Origin: Sphingomonas sp. UBA978
Lineage (GTDB): Bacteria > Pseudomonadota > Alphaproteobacteria > Sphingomonadales > Sphingomonadaceae
Assembly: GCF_002292295.1 (NCBI RefSeq)
Contig: NZ_DBBS01000015.1
Location: forward strand, 231-64,230
Direction of reading: 5' to 3'
DNA: 64,000 bases
Positions 9,355 to 17,520 of the stretch are shown here, in pieces. A model generated the notes under the pieces. The model was not told the origin of the DNA. It searched no databases and was given only the letters and a program-made list of their open reading frames with translations. Each line of letters begins with the position of its first letter. Within the stretch, counting starts at the first letter, position 1. Both the position numbers and the translations under genes were made by a program.

Positions 9355-10260
9355 TCAGCGCGCCCGTGCGGCCGCGAACGCTTCGCCCAGCGTCAGGATC
9401 GCGGCGACATGGCGATGCGCGATCTCCAGCGCATCGTCGCCATAGCCGCCGCCGACCGTGCTCGCGAGCGGCACCCCCGCGGCCAGCCGCGCGATCAGCC
9501 GTTCGCGCCGGGCCAGCCCGTCGAGGCTCAGCGACAGCCGTCCGAGCCGGTCGCCGGCAAAGGGATCGACCCCCGCCTGATACAGGATCAGCTGCGGCCG
9601 GTGCTCGGTAAGGAACGGTGCAAGCGTCTCGGCCAGCACCGCGCAATAGGCGTCGTCGCCCAGCCCGTCCGCCAGCGGCACGTCCAGCGTCGAATGCGCC
9701 TTCCGCGCCGGAAAGTTCTTTTCGGCATGGATCGAATAGGTCGCGATTCCCGGCCGGCCGGCGAGCAGCGCGGCGGTGCCGTCACCCTGATGGACGTCGC
9801 AATCGACCACCACCAGCCGATCGACCGTCCCCTCCTCGATCAGGCGCACGGCCGCGACGGCGAGGTCGTTGAAGACGCAATAGCCCGCGCCGGTGTCGCT
9901 GAGCGCATGGTGGCTGCCGCCCGCGGTGTTCGCGGCGAAACCATGCTCCAGCGCCAGCCGCGCCGCCAGCCACGTCCCTCCCGGCACCGCCTGCGCGCGC
10001 GCCGCCACCTCCGGCGTCACCGGAAAGCCGATCCGCCGCGTCTTGGGCGCAGGCACGCGCGCCTCCAGCACCTCGGCGACGTAATCGGCGTCGTGCACCG
10101 CCTCCAGCCACGCCGCTGGCATCGGTTCGGATGTATGCCACGCCACCCGGTCGCCCTGTGCGATCAAAAGGTCGCGGATCAGGCCGTTCTTGTTCCAGCG
10201 ATAGGTGGAGCGTGCCGGGGCGGGCGCGACATAGGCGGGATGATGGACGATCGCGATCAC
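9355..10260 (-). CDS. Histone deacetylase family hydrolase (class II-like)
   Basis: 301 residues. Zinc-hydrolase features are clear: TAGGSHHALSDTGAGYC, the metal ligands in VVVDCDVHQGDGTA (about 165), a further ligand in YQAGVDPFAGD, and the C-terminal GGGYG. Bacterial members deacetylate acetylpolyamines or small amides, or remove lysine acetylation; the substrate here is unknown. It lies 42 bases upstream of the cyclopropane synthase gene on the same strand. Confidence 0.9.
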   Translation of the reverse strand: MIAIVHHPAYVAPAPARSTYRWNKNGLIRDLLIAQGDRVAWHTSEPMPAAWLEAVHDADYVAEVLEARVPAPKTRRIGFPVTPEVAARAQAVPGGTWLAARLALEHGFAANTAGGSHHALSDTGAGYCVFNDLAVAAVRLIEEGTVDRLVVVDCDVHQGDGTAALLAGRPGIATYSIHAEKNFPARKAHSTLDVPLADGLGDDAYCAVLAETLAPFLTEHRPQLILYQAGVDPFAGDRLGRLSLSLDGLARRERLIARLAAGVPLASTVGGGYGDDALEIAHRHVAAILTLGEAFAAARAR

Positions 10261-10317
10261 GCCACCTAATTAGGGTCGCAACCGGCGCCACCCAAGCGCC
10301 ACTGGAGAGAGAACCGC

Positions 10318-11298
10318 ATGACCGATACGCCCTACGTCCGCCCCGACGTCCGCGGATTTCTCGACTATCTCAATGCGATGCCCGGGCCGCGCACGCATCA
10401 GATGACGCCGGAGGCGGCGCGGCAGGTGTATCATGCGATGAAAGACGTCGCCGATGTGCCGCTGGGCGATCTGGCGGTGATCCGCGACCTGTCGATCCCC
10501 GGCCCCGCCGGCGTGATCCCCGCCCGCCTGTTCGACGCGCGCGAGCGTCGCGAGCCGGGACCGGCGATGGTCTTCTATCACGGCGGCGGCTTCGTCATCG
10601 GCAATATCGACACGCATGCGAGCCTCTGCGCGGAGATGGCGCGCGTGCTCGACCTGCCCGTCGTCTCGGTCGACTATCGGCTCGCCCCGGAGGATCGCTG
10701 GCCTGCGGCGCCAGACGATTGCGAGGCGGCGGCGCGCTGGGTGGCGGACAGCCCCGCAGAGCTCGGCCGCAGCGTTACCGGGCTGGTGCTGTGCGGCGAC
10801 AGCGCCGGCGGCACGCTGACGATCGTCGCAGCGATGGACCTGCGCGACCAGCCCGCCGCGGTGCCGGTGATCGTACAGGCGCCGATCTATCCCGCCGCCG
10901 ACACGTCGAAACCCTATCCCTCGTTCGACGAGTTCGCCGACGGCTTCCTGCTCACCCGCGACACGATGCTGTGGTTCTCGGACGCTTATGCCGCCGATGT
11001 GGCGAACAGCCGCGGATCGCCGCTGATCGGCCGGCTGGAGGGGCTGCCCCCCGCGGTGATCGTCACCGCCAGCCTCGATCCGATCCGCGATCAGGGACGC
11101 GCCTACGCCGCCGCACTGGTGCAGGCCGGCGTGCCGGTGACGTTCCGCGAGGCCGTGGGCAACGTCCATGGCTTCGTCACCCTGCGCAAGGCAATCCCCT
11201 CCAGTGCGGGCGACGTCGCCGCCTATCTGGCCGCGCTGAAGGACGCGATCGGAGAGGCTGAGGGCGCGCGCGTTATGGCGCAGGCGGCGGGGGCATGA
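10318..11298 (+). CDS. Alpha/beta hydrolase, hormone-sensitive-lipase-type esterase
   Basis: 326 residues. It has the oxyanion motif FYHGGGFVIG (about 90), nucleophile elbow GDSAGG (about 160), acid in the SLDPIRDQGRAYA segment and the catalytic histidine in GNVHGFV (about 280). These place it in the HSL (class IV) esterase family acting on small acyl esters. GGAGAG precedes the start. The stop overlaps the rppH start by four bases. Confidence 0.9.
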   Translation: MTDTPYVRPDVRGFLDYLNAMPGPRTHQMTPEAARQVYHAMKDVADVPLGDLAVIRDLSIPGPAGVIPARLFDARERREPGPAMVFYHGGGFVIGNIDTHASLCAEMARVLDLPVVSVDYRLAPEDRWPAAPDDCEAAARWVADSPAELGRSVTGLVLCGDSAGGTLTIVAAMDLRDQPAAVPVIVQAPIYPAADTSKPYPSFDEFADGFLLTRDTMLWFSDAYAADVANSRGSPLIGRLEGLPPAVIVTASLDPIRDQGRAYAAALVQAGVPVTFREAVGNVHGFVTLRKAIPSSAGDVAAYLAALKDAIGEAEGARVMAQAAGA

Positions 11299-11780
11299 GC
11301 GACCTGCCCTATCGCCCCTGCGCAGGCGTCATGCTGGTCAACCGCGCGGGTCAGGTGTTCGTCGGCCAGCGGATCGATTCGACGCTGGAGGCCTGGCAGA
11401 TGCCACAGGGGGGGATCGATCCCGGCGAAGACGCCTATACCGCCGCGATCCGCGAACTGGGCGAGGAAACCGGCGTCGCGCCCGATCATGTCGAATTGAT
11501 CGCCGAGGCCCCCGACGAATTGTTCTACGACCTGCCCGAGGATATGATCGGCAAGGTATGGAAGGGCAGATGGCGCGGCCAGCGCCAGCGCTGGTTCCTG
11601 TTCCGCTTCCTCGGCGAGGACAGCGACGTGGATATCGACACCGCGCATCGGGAATTCCGCGCATGGCGATGGAGCGATCCGGCCGACCTGCCGGCGATGA
11701 TCGTGCCGTTCAAGCGTGCCCTGTACGAGGACGTGCTCGCCGCATTCGCGCCTCATCTCGCCGCAGACGAAACGACCTGA
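11295..11780 (+). CDS. rppH: RNA pyrophosphohydrolase
   Basis: 161 residues. It removes pyrophosphate from the 5' end of mRNAs to start decay. The Nudix box is GGIDPGEDAYTAAIRELGEETG (about 36-57). RppH-specific features are PYRPCAGVMLVN at the N-terminus, WQMPQGGID, and KGRWRGQRQRWFLFRF. The ATG overlaps the preceding stop. Confidence 0.94.
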   Translation: MSDLPYRPCAGVMLVNRAGQVFVGQRIDSTLEAWQMPQGGIDPGEDAYTAAIRELGEETGVAPDHVELIAEAPDELFYDLPEDMIGKVWKGRWRGQRQRWFLFRFLGEDSDVDIDTAHREFRAWRWSDPADLPAMIVPFKRALYEDVLAAFAPHLAADETT

Positions 11781-11821
11781 GACGTTTTGGGGTTTCCTGA
11801 GTAACCGCACGCGGTAGAGCC

Positions 11822-12754
11822 TTGGGTGTGCGTGCTCTCCTCCCCCTGATCGCCGTCCTGCTGGCCTCGTTCCCGTCGGTTGCCGCTGCCGCCGACGACG
11901 CGCCCGACGAGAGCCGGGTGCCGATCCCCGCGGCGATCCGTTCCATGCTCGACGCCGCGATCGACAGTGGCAACGACGGCGACGTCTCGGTAGTGGTGAA
12001 ATACGCGCGCCTCGCCGACCCGGCGAGCGCCGATGCGGTGCTCGCCATCGCACAGAAATGGCGTAACGACCGGGCGCAGGCGCGGCAGACGACGATCCGG
12101 CAGGCGAGCATGTTCGACCTGTGGAGCGGTCGCGCCGAACTGGGCGGATACATCACCACCGGCAATACCGACAGCAAGGGCGGCTCGGCGGTGCTCGACC
12201 TGACGCGCGAGGGTCTGCAATGGCGCCACAAATTCCATGCGCAGGCGGATTATCAGGAAAACGCCAACATCACGACGCGCGAACATTACCTCGCCAGCTA
12301 CGAACCCAATTACAAGATCGACGACCGTCTCTACGTCTATGGGGCGGCGCAATATGAGGCGGACCGGTTCCTCGGCTATTTCAACCGTTACTCGGCATCG
12401 GCAGGGGTCGGCTATAGCGCGATCAAGTCGCCGGCGATCCGCCTAGACGTCGAACTCGGCCCCGCCTTCCGCCAGACCGCCTTCACCGACCAGACCGAAC
12501 AGAGCAACGTCGCCGCACGCGGCACGCTGGCGTTCAATTGGAAGCTGCTGCCCGGCCTGTCGGTGACGCAGAATGCCGCGGCCTATGTGCAGAGCTCGAA
12601 CTCGACGCTCAGCGGCACCACCGCGGTCAACGCCAAGCTGATCGGGCCGCTCTCTGCAGCGCTGTCCTACAACGTCCAGTATGAAAGCATGCCGCCGGCG
12701 GGATCGGTGTCGACCGACACCACCAGTCGTGCCTCGCTGGTCTACAGCTTCTAG
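11822..12754 (+). CDS. DUF481 outer-membrane beta-barrel protein (YdiY-like)
   Basis: 310 residues. A signal peptide (LLPLIAVLLASFPSVAAAAD) is followed by a roughly 70-residue helical segment, then a beta-rich domain from about 100: GRAELGGYITTGNTDSKGG through repeated aromatic/alternating strands to the terminal phenylalanine (VYSF), typical of an outer-membrane barrel. DUF481 members are salt-inducible outer-membrane proteins of unknown mechanism. The start is TTG at 11822 or GTG at 11828; no ATG is available before the signal peptide. Confidence 0.83.
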   Translation: MGVRALLPLIAVLLASFPSVAAAADDAPDESRVPIPAAIRSMLDAAIDSGNDGDVSVVVKYARLADPASADAVLAIAQKWRNDRAQARQTTIRQASMFDLWSGRAELGGYITTGNTDSKGGSAVLDLTREGLQWRHKFHAQADYQENANITTREHYLASYEPNYKIDDRLYVYGAAQYEADRFLGYFNRYSASAGVGYSAIKSPAIRLDVELGPAFRQTAFTDQTEQSNVAARGTLAFNWKLLPGLSVTQNAAAYVQSSNSTLSGTTAVNAKLIGPLSAALSYNVQYESMPPAGSVSTDTTSRASLVYSF

Positions 12755-12800
12755 GGACTGGCGGTTCCCCCTGCCCGCTGCTTCGTCTAGCATCGGCGCA

Positions 12801-14009
12801 ATGAGAGGATTACCCACGAACGAATGCGCGCTCGTCGACCGCATCGACCAGGCGGCGATGCTGCGTAAGGTCGAAACCTGGGCAGCGGTGAACAGCGGCA
12901 CGCGCAACCTTGCCGGTGTCGCGCGGATGGCGACCCTGCTCGGCGACGCCTTCTCCCCCCTGCCCGGCACGATCACTCTGGTCGAGGCGGAACCGGTGCC
13001 GGCGGTGGGTGCGGACGGCAGCGTCACGACGCTGGAGCACGGCCGCCACCTGCATCTGGCGGTGCGACCGCAGGCGCCAGTGCAAATGCTGTTCACTGGC
13101 CATATGGACACGGTCTACCCCGTCGATCACCCGTTCCAAACGCTGACCACCCGCGACGACGGCACGATCAACGGACCCGGCACCGCCGACATGAAGGGCG
13201 GCCTCGCGGTGATGCTGGCGGCGCTGACCGCGATCGAGGCGTCGCCGGCCGCCAAGCAGTTGGGCTATGAGGTCGTCATCAATGCCGACGAGGAGACCGG
13301 TTCGCTGTCGTCCGCCGGGCTGCTCGCACGCGCCGCAGCGGGCAAGGTGGCGGCGCTCACCTACGAACCCGCGCTCGCCGATGGGACGCTGGCGGGCGCG
13401 CGGGGCGGCACCGGCAATTTCTCGATCGTCGTGCGTGGCCGCAGCGCGCATGCCGGGCGCAACCCCGACGACGGCCGCAACGCGATCGTCGCCGCGGCGG
13501 CACTTGCGGTGCGGCTCGCCGATGCGCGTGGCCCCGGACTCGCGGTCAATCCGGCACGGATCGACGGCGGCGGTCCCAACAATGTCGTGCCCGATCTGGC
13601 GATCCTGCGCATCAACTTCCGCCCGGTCGCCGCCGCCGCGATCGCACAGGCGCGGGCGGCGATCGACGACGCCGTCGCCGCGATCGCCGCCGCGCACGAC
13701 GTCGCCATCACCGTTCATGGCGGCTTCAACCGCCCGCCCAAACCGATCGACGCCGGCGCGGAGCGATTGTTCGGGCTGGTCGCCGACGCGGGGGCCGACC
13801 TCGGCCTTGCCATCGGCTGGCGCGCAACCGGCGGGGTCTGCGACGGCAACAATATCGCCGCCGCGGGCGTACCGGTAGTCGACACGATGGGGGTGCGCGG
13901 CGGCGCGATCCATTCGCCCGACGAATATATGATCGTCGCAAGCCTCGCCGAACGCGCCACGCTGTCGGCGCTCACCATCAGCCGCATCGCAGCCAAAGGA
14001 CGGCCATGA
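12801..14009 (+). CDS. M20-family metallohydrolase in the ast cluster
   Basis: 402 residues. Two-zinc M20 motifs are visible: FTGHMDTVYP, GPGTADMKGG, NADEETGS and the late histidine in GGAIHSPDEYM. The middle dimerisation domain starts at GGTGNFSIVVRGRSAHAG. Members hydrolyse N-acyl amino acids or C-terminal glutamates. The stop overlaps astA by four bases, so it is probably co-regulated with arginine catabolism and may act on a succinylated or acetylated intermediate (inference). Confidence 0.88.
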   Translation: MRGLPTNECALVDRIDQAAMLRKVETWAAVNSGTRNLAGVARMATLLGDAFSPLPGTITLVEAEPVPAVGADGSVTTLEHGRHLHLAVRPQAPVQMLFTGHMDTVYPVDHPFQTLTTRDDGTINGPGTADMKGGLAVMLAALTAIEASPAAKQLGYEVVINADEETGSLSSAGLLARAAAGKVAALTYEPALADGTLAGARGGTGNFSIVVRGRSAHAGRNPDDGRNAIVAAAALAVRLADARGPGLAVNPARIDGGGPNNVVPDLAILRINFRPVAAAAIAQARAAIDDAVAAIAAAHDVAITVHGGFNRPPKPIDAGAERLFGLVADAGADLGLAIGWRATGGVCDGNNIAAAGVPVVDTMGVRGGAIHSPDEYMIVASLAERATLSALTISRIAAKGRP

Positions 14010-15022
14010 CATTCCGCATCAGGGCCGCGCGTGCCGGCGACCTCCAGCACCTCTACGAAATGGCGAAGTTGACCGGCGGTGGCTTCACCAATCTACCGCC
14101 CGATCGCAAGGCGCTCGCCGCCAAGCTCGACCGCAGCGGCGCCGCCTTCGCGCGTGCCGACGGGCCGGTGACGGACGAACTGTTCGTGCTGATGCTGGAA
14201 AACGCCGCGACGGGCGAGGTCCGCGGCACCTGCCAGCTGTTCACGCAGGTCGGGCAGCAGCATCCCTTCTACTCCTATCGCCTCGGCACGCTGACCCAGC
14301 ACAGCAGGGAGCTGGCGCGCACCTTTCGCGCCGAGATGCTGGCGCTCACCACCGATCTGGAGGGGGCGTGCGAAGTCGGCGGGCTGTTCCTGCACCCCGG
14401 CGAGCGTGCTGGCGGGCTCGGCCTGCTGCTGGCGCGTAGCCGCTATCTGTTTATCCGCGCGCATCGCGCGCGCTTCGCCGACCGCATCCTCGCCGAATTA
14501 CGCGGGATCATCGACGAGGCGGGGGGATCGCCGTTCTGGGACGGCCTCGCCGGGCGCTTCTTCGGGATGAATTTCCAGGACGCCGACCAGTTCAATGCGA
14601 CCAACGGCCACCAGTTCATCGCCGACCTGATGCCCAAGCACCCGATCTATACCGCGATGCTGTCCGAAGCGGCGCGATCCGCGATCGGCCTGCCCCACCC
14701 CAGCGGCCGCGCAGCGATGCGGATGCTGGAGAATGAGGGGTTCCACTACGAACATTATGTCGACATCTTCGATGGCGGCCCGACGATGACTGCGCGCACC
14801 GATCAGGTGCGGTCGATCACCGAGGCGCGCGAACAAACTATCGTCGCGATCGATGACGACGGCGGCAGCGAATCGCTGGTGGCGGTGGGGCGGCTCGGCG
14901 ATTTTCGCTGCGCTTTCGGGCTGGTGCGGGAAGTAGGTGACGGCATCGTCCTCTCGCGCGGCTGCGCCGACACGCTGGCGGTGGCCGAGGACGACGTCGT
15001 CCTCCACGTGCCGCGCTGGTGA
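14006..15022 (+). CDS. astA: Arginine N-succinyltransferase
   Basis: 338 residues, the usual size. It transfers succinyl from succinyl-CoA to arginine, the first step of the AST pathway. Recognisable features are FRIRAARAGDLQHLYEMA, the tract around LTGGGFTNLPPD, GTCQLFTQVGQQHPFYSYRLG, GLFLHPGERAGGLG and NATNGHQFIADLMPKHPIY. It overlaps the M20 gene and astB by four bases each. Confidence 0.95.
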   Translation: MTFRIRAARAGDLQHLYEMAKLTGGGFTNLPPDRKALAAKLDRSGAAFARADGPVTDELFVLMLENAATGEVRGTCQLFTQVGQQHPFYSYRLGTLTQHSRELARTFRAEMLALTTDLEGACEVGGLFLHPGERAGGLGLLLARSRYLFIRAHRARFADRILAELRGIIDEAGGSPFWDGLAGRFFGMNFQDADQFNATNGHQFIADLMPKHPIYTAMLSEAARSAIGLPHPSGRAAMRMLENEGFHYEHYVDIFDGGPTMTARTDQVRSITEAREQTIVAIDDDGGSESLVAVGRLGDFRCAFGLVREVGDGIVLSRGCADTLAVAEDDVVLHVPRW

Positions 15023-16290
15023 CGGCCATGCTGACCGAGATCAATTTCGACGGGATCGTCGGGCCGAGTCACAACTATGCCGGCCTGTCGGCGGGCAATC
15101 TGGCTGCGACCGCGCATGCCGGCCGTGTGTCGCAGCCGCGCGCCGCGGCGCTGCAGGGGCTCGACAAGATGCGGGCCAATCTGGCGCTCGGGCTGGTGCA
15201 GGGGATCCTCTTGCCGCACCGCCGGCCCGACCATCGCTGGCTCGCGGCGCTCGCCACGACGCACGCCGAGGCACCGCCGTTGCTGCGAGCGCAGGCGATG
15301 TCGGCCTCGGCGATGTGGGCGGCGAATGCCGCGACCGTCTCGCCTGCGCCGGATACCGCGGACGGGCGCTGCCATCTCTCTGTCGCCAATCTGATGACGA
15401 TGCCGCACCGCAGCCACGAATGGCCGGAGACGCTGGCGCAATTGCGCACCGCCTTCGCCGACGACGCCTTCGCGGTCCACGGCCCGGTGCCAGCGCCGTT
15501 CGGTGACGAGGGGGCGGCCAACCACATGCGGCTCGCCGCCTCGCACGATGCCCCAGGAGTGGAGGTGTTCGTCTACACCCTTCCCGGCGGGCCGTTCCCT
15601 GCCCGCCAGCACCCGCAGTCGAGCGAGGCGATCGCCCGCGCGCATCGGCTCGATCCGGCCCGCACCCTGTTCGTCCAGCAATCCGCGGACGCCATCGCCG
15701 CGGGCGCGTTCCATAACGACGTCGTCGCGGTCGCCAACGAACGCGTGCTGTTCGCGCACGAACAGGCCTTTGCCGACAAGGCAGGGTTTTATGCCGACCT
15801 CGTCCGGCTGCTGCCCGAGGTCGAGATCGTCGAGGTGCCGGCGAGCGCAGTCAGCCTCGCCGATGCCATCGCCTCCTATCTGTTCAACGCGCAACTGGTG
15901 TCGACCGCGGCCGGACCGACGCTGATCGTCCCCACCGAAGCGCGCGCCAACGCCGCGGTCTGGGGCTGGCTGCAACGGCATCTCGCCGGCAACGGGCCGA
16001 TCCGTCGGGTCGAAACGGTCGACGTCACCCAGTCGATGGCGAACGGCGGCGGCCCCGCCTGCCTGCGCCTGCGCGTCGTCGCCGACCCCGCGACGATCGA
16101 TCGGCGCTTCCTCGTCGACGCGGCACGGCTCGATGCTATCGGCGCGGTGGTGCGGCAATCGTGGCCCGAGACGATCGATCCGGCCGCCCTCGGCGATCCG
16201 GCGCTGGTCCGCGCCATCGAGACGGCGCATGCCCACCTGCTGGAGGCGCTCGATCTGTCGGATTACCTGACAGTTAACCACGTCGGGTAA
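15019..16290 (+). CDS. astB: N-succinylarginine dihydrolase
   Basis: 423 residues from the GTG overlapping the astA stop, or 420 from the ATG at 15028. It hydrolyses succinylarginine to succinylornithine, two ammonia and CO2. Family signatures are EINFDGIVGPSHNYAGLSAGN at the N-terminus, HNDVVAVANERVLF, and the catalytic cysteine in NGGGPACLRLRVV (about 357). AstC, AstD and AstE are not in the window. Confidence 0.95.
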   Translation: MTAMLTEINFDGIVGPSHNYAGLSAGNLAATAHAGRVSQPRAAALQGLDKMRANLALGLVQGILLPHRRPDHRWLAALATTHAEAPPLLRAQAMSASAMWAANAATVSPAPDTADGRCHLSVANLMTMPHRSHEWPETLAQLRTAFADDAFAVHGPVPAPFGDEGAANHMRLAASHDAPGVEVFVYTLPGGPFPARQHPQSSEAIARAHRLDPARTLFVQQSADAIAAGAFHNDVVAVANERVLFAHEQAFADKAGFYADLVRLLPEVEIVEVPASAVSLADAIASYLFNAQLVSTAAGPTLIVPTEARANAAVWGWLQRHLAGNGPIRRVETVDVTQSMANGGGPACLRLRVVADPATIDRRFLVDAARLDAIGAVVRQSWPETIDPAALGDPALVRAIETAHAHLLEALDLSDYLTVNHVG

Positions 16291-16298
16291 CCGGGGAA

Positions 16299-16314
16299 TG
16301 GCGGTTTTCCGCCA
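16299..16314. other. Small hairpin after astB
   Basis: TGGCGG and CCGCCA pair across a TTTT loop, nine bases after the astB stop. There is no T-run after the stem, so it is at best a weak terminator or an mRNA 3' end structure. Confidence 0.3.
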
Positions 16315-16343
16315 CTGGTCCACAGCTTGCTTAACTTTTGCGT

Positions 16344-16562
16344 ATGTGGACCCGGATCAAGCGCCTCTTCACCATCAAGACCAAGTTCGAGGCCTTCCTC
16401 ATCATCTACGGCCTCGGTCTCGGCGCGGTGGAACGCGGCGTGCATTACCTCCAGCAATATCCCGGCGTCGGCGGCTGGCTGCTCTTCGCCTGCTGCCCGG
16501 TCGCGGTGTTCATGGTCGGCGGCGTGCTGCTCGACGCGGTCGAGCGGCGGCAGGAAGACTAG
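16344..16562 (+). CDS. Small conserved membrane protein
   Basis: 72 residues: a basic N-terminus (MWTRIKRLFTIKTKFEAF), one hydrophobic helix (LIIYGLGLGAVERG) and a second (GGWLLFACCPVAVFMVGGVLL), with a charged C-terminus. No known family recognised. I recall similar short proteins in sphingomonads near sulfate genes but cannot confirm this. It lies between astB and cysD on the same strand. Confidence 0.65.
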   Translation: MWTRIKRLFTIKTKFEAFLIIYGLGLGAVERGVHYLQQYPGVGGWLLFACCPVAVFMVGGVLLDAVERRQED

Positions 16563-16620
16563 AAGCGCCCCCAAGGATAAGTTCGTCGCATCCCCCGTCG
16601 GGGTGCTTATCTGCAACGTC

Positions 16621-17520
16621 ATGACCGGGTTGACCCATTTGCAGCGGCTTGAGGCCGAGAGCATTCACATTTTGCGCGAAGTCGTCGCCGAGGCGGAACG
16701 CCCGGTGATGCTCTATTCCGTCGGCAAGGATTCGGCGGTGATGCTGCACCTCGCCAAGAAGGCCTTCTTTCCCGCCAGGCCGCCCTTCCCGCTGCTCCAT
16801 GTCGATACGACGTGGAAATTCCGCGCGATGTACGACCTGCGCGACAAGGCGGCGGCGGACGCCGGCATGGACCTGATCGTCCACAAGAACCCGGACGCGG
16901 TGGCCGCGGGGATCAACCCGTTCGATCATGGCGGCCGCCACACCGACCTGTGGAAGACCGAGGGGTTGAAGCAGGCGCTGAAGGCGGGCGGCTATGACGT
17001 CGCCTTCGGCGGCGCCCGCCGCGACGAGGAGAAGAGCCGGGCAAAGGAACGCATCTTCTCGTTCCGTTCGGCAAGCCAGAGCTGGGATCCCAAGGCGCAG
17101 CGCCCCGAATTGTGGAACCTCTACAACGCCCGCATCCACCGCGGCGAGAGCATCCGCGTCTTTCCGATCTCCAACTGGACCGAGCTCGACATCTGGCAAT
17201 ATATCCTTGCCGAGGGGATCGAGATCGTCCCGCTTTACTTCGCCGCGCCACGGCCGACGGTCGAGCGCGACGGTATGCTGCTGATGGTCGACGACGACCG
17301 CTTCCGACTCCATCCGGGCGAGGTGCCGGTGGAACGCTCGATCCGCTTCCGCACGCTCGGCTGCTACCCGCTCACCGGCGCGGTCGAGAGCGAGGCGGCG
17401 ACGCTGCCCGCGATCATCCAGGAGATGCTGCTGACCACCACCAGCGAGCGGCAGGGCCGCGCGATCGATCACGATCAGGCGGCGAGCATGGAGAAGAAGA
17501 AGCGCGAGGGCTATTTCTGA
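16621..17520 (+). CDS. cysD: Sulfate adenylyltransferase subunit 2
   Basis: 299 residues. With CysN it makes adenylyl sulfate from ATP and sulfate. The PP-loop variant is YSVGKDSAVMLHLA (about 35-48), and FGGARRDEEKSRAKER and the C-terminal SMEKKKREGYF are diagnostic. I chose the ATG at 16621 (MTGLTHLQRLEAESIHI). The stop overlaps the cysNC start as TGATG. Confidence 0.96.
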   Translation: MTGLTHLQRLEAESIHILREVVAEAERPVMLYSVGKDSAVMLHLAKKAFFPARPPFPLLHVDTTWKFRAMYDLRDKAAADAGMDLIVHKNPDAVAAGINPFDHGGRHTDLWKTEGLKQALKAGGYDVAFGGARRDEEKSRAKERIFSFRSASQSWDPKAQRPELWNLYNARIHRGESIRVFPISNWTELDIWQYILAEGIEIVPLYFAAPRPTVERDGMLLMVDDDRFRLHPGEVPVERSIRFRTLGCYPLTGAVESEAATLPAIIQEMLLTTTSERQGRAIDHDQAASMEKKKREGYF

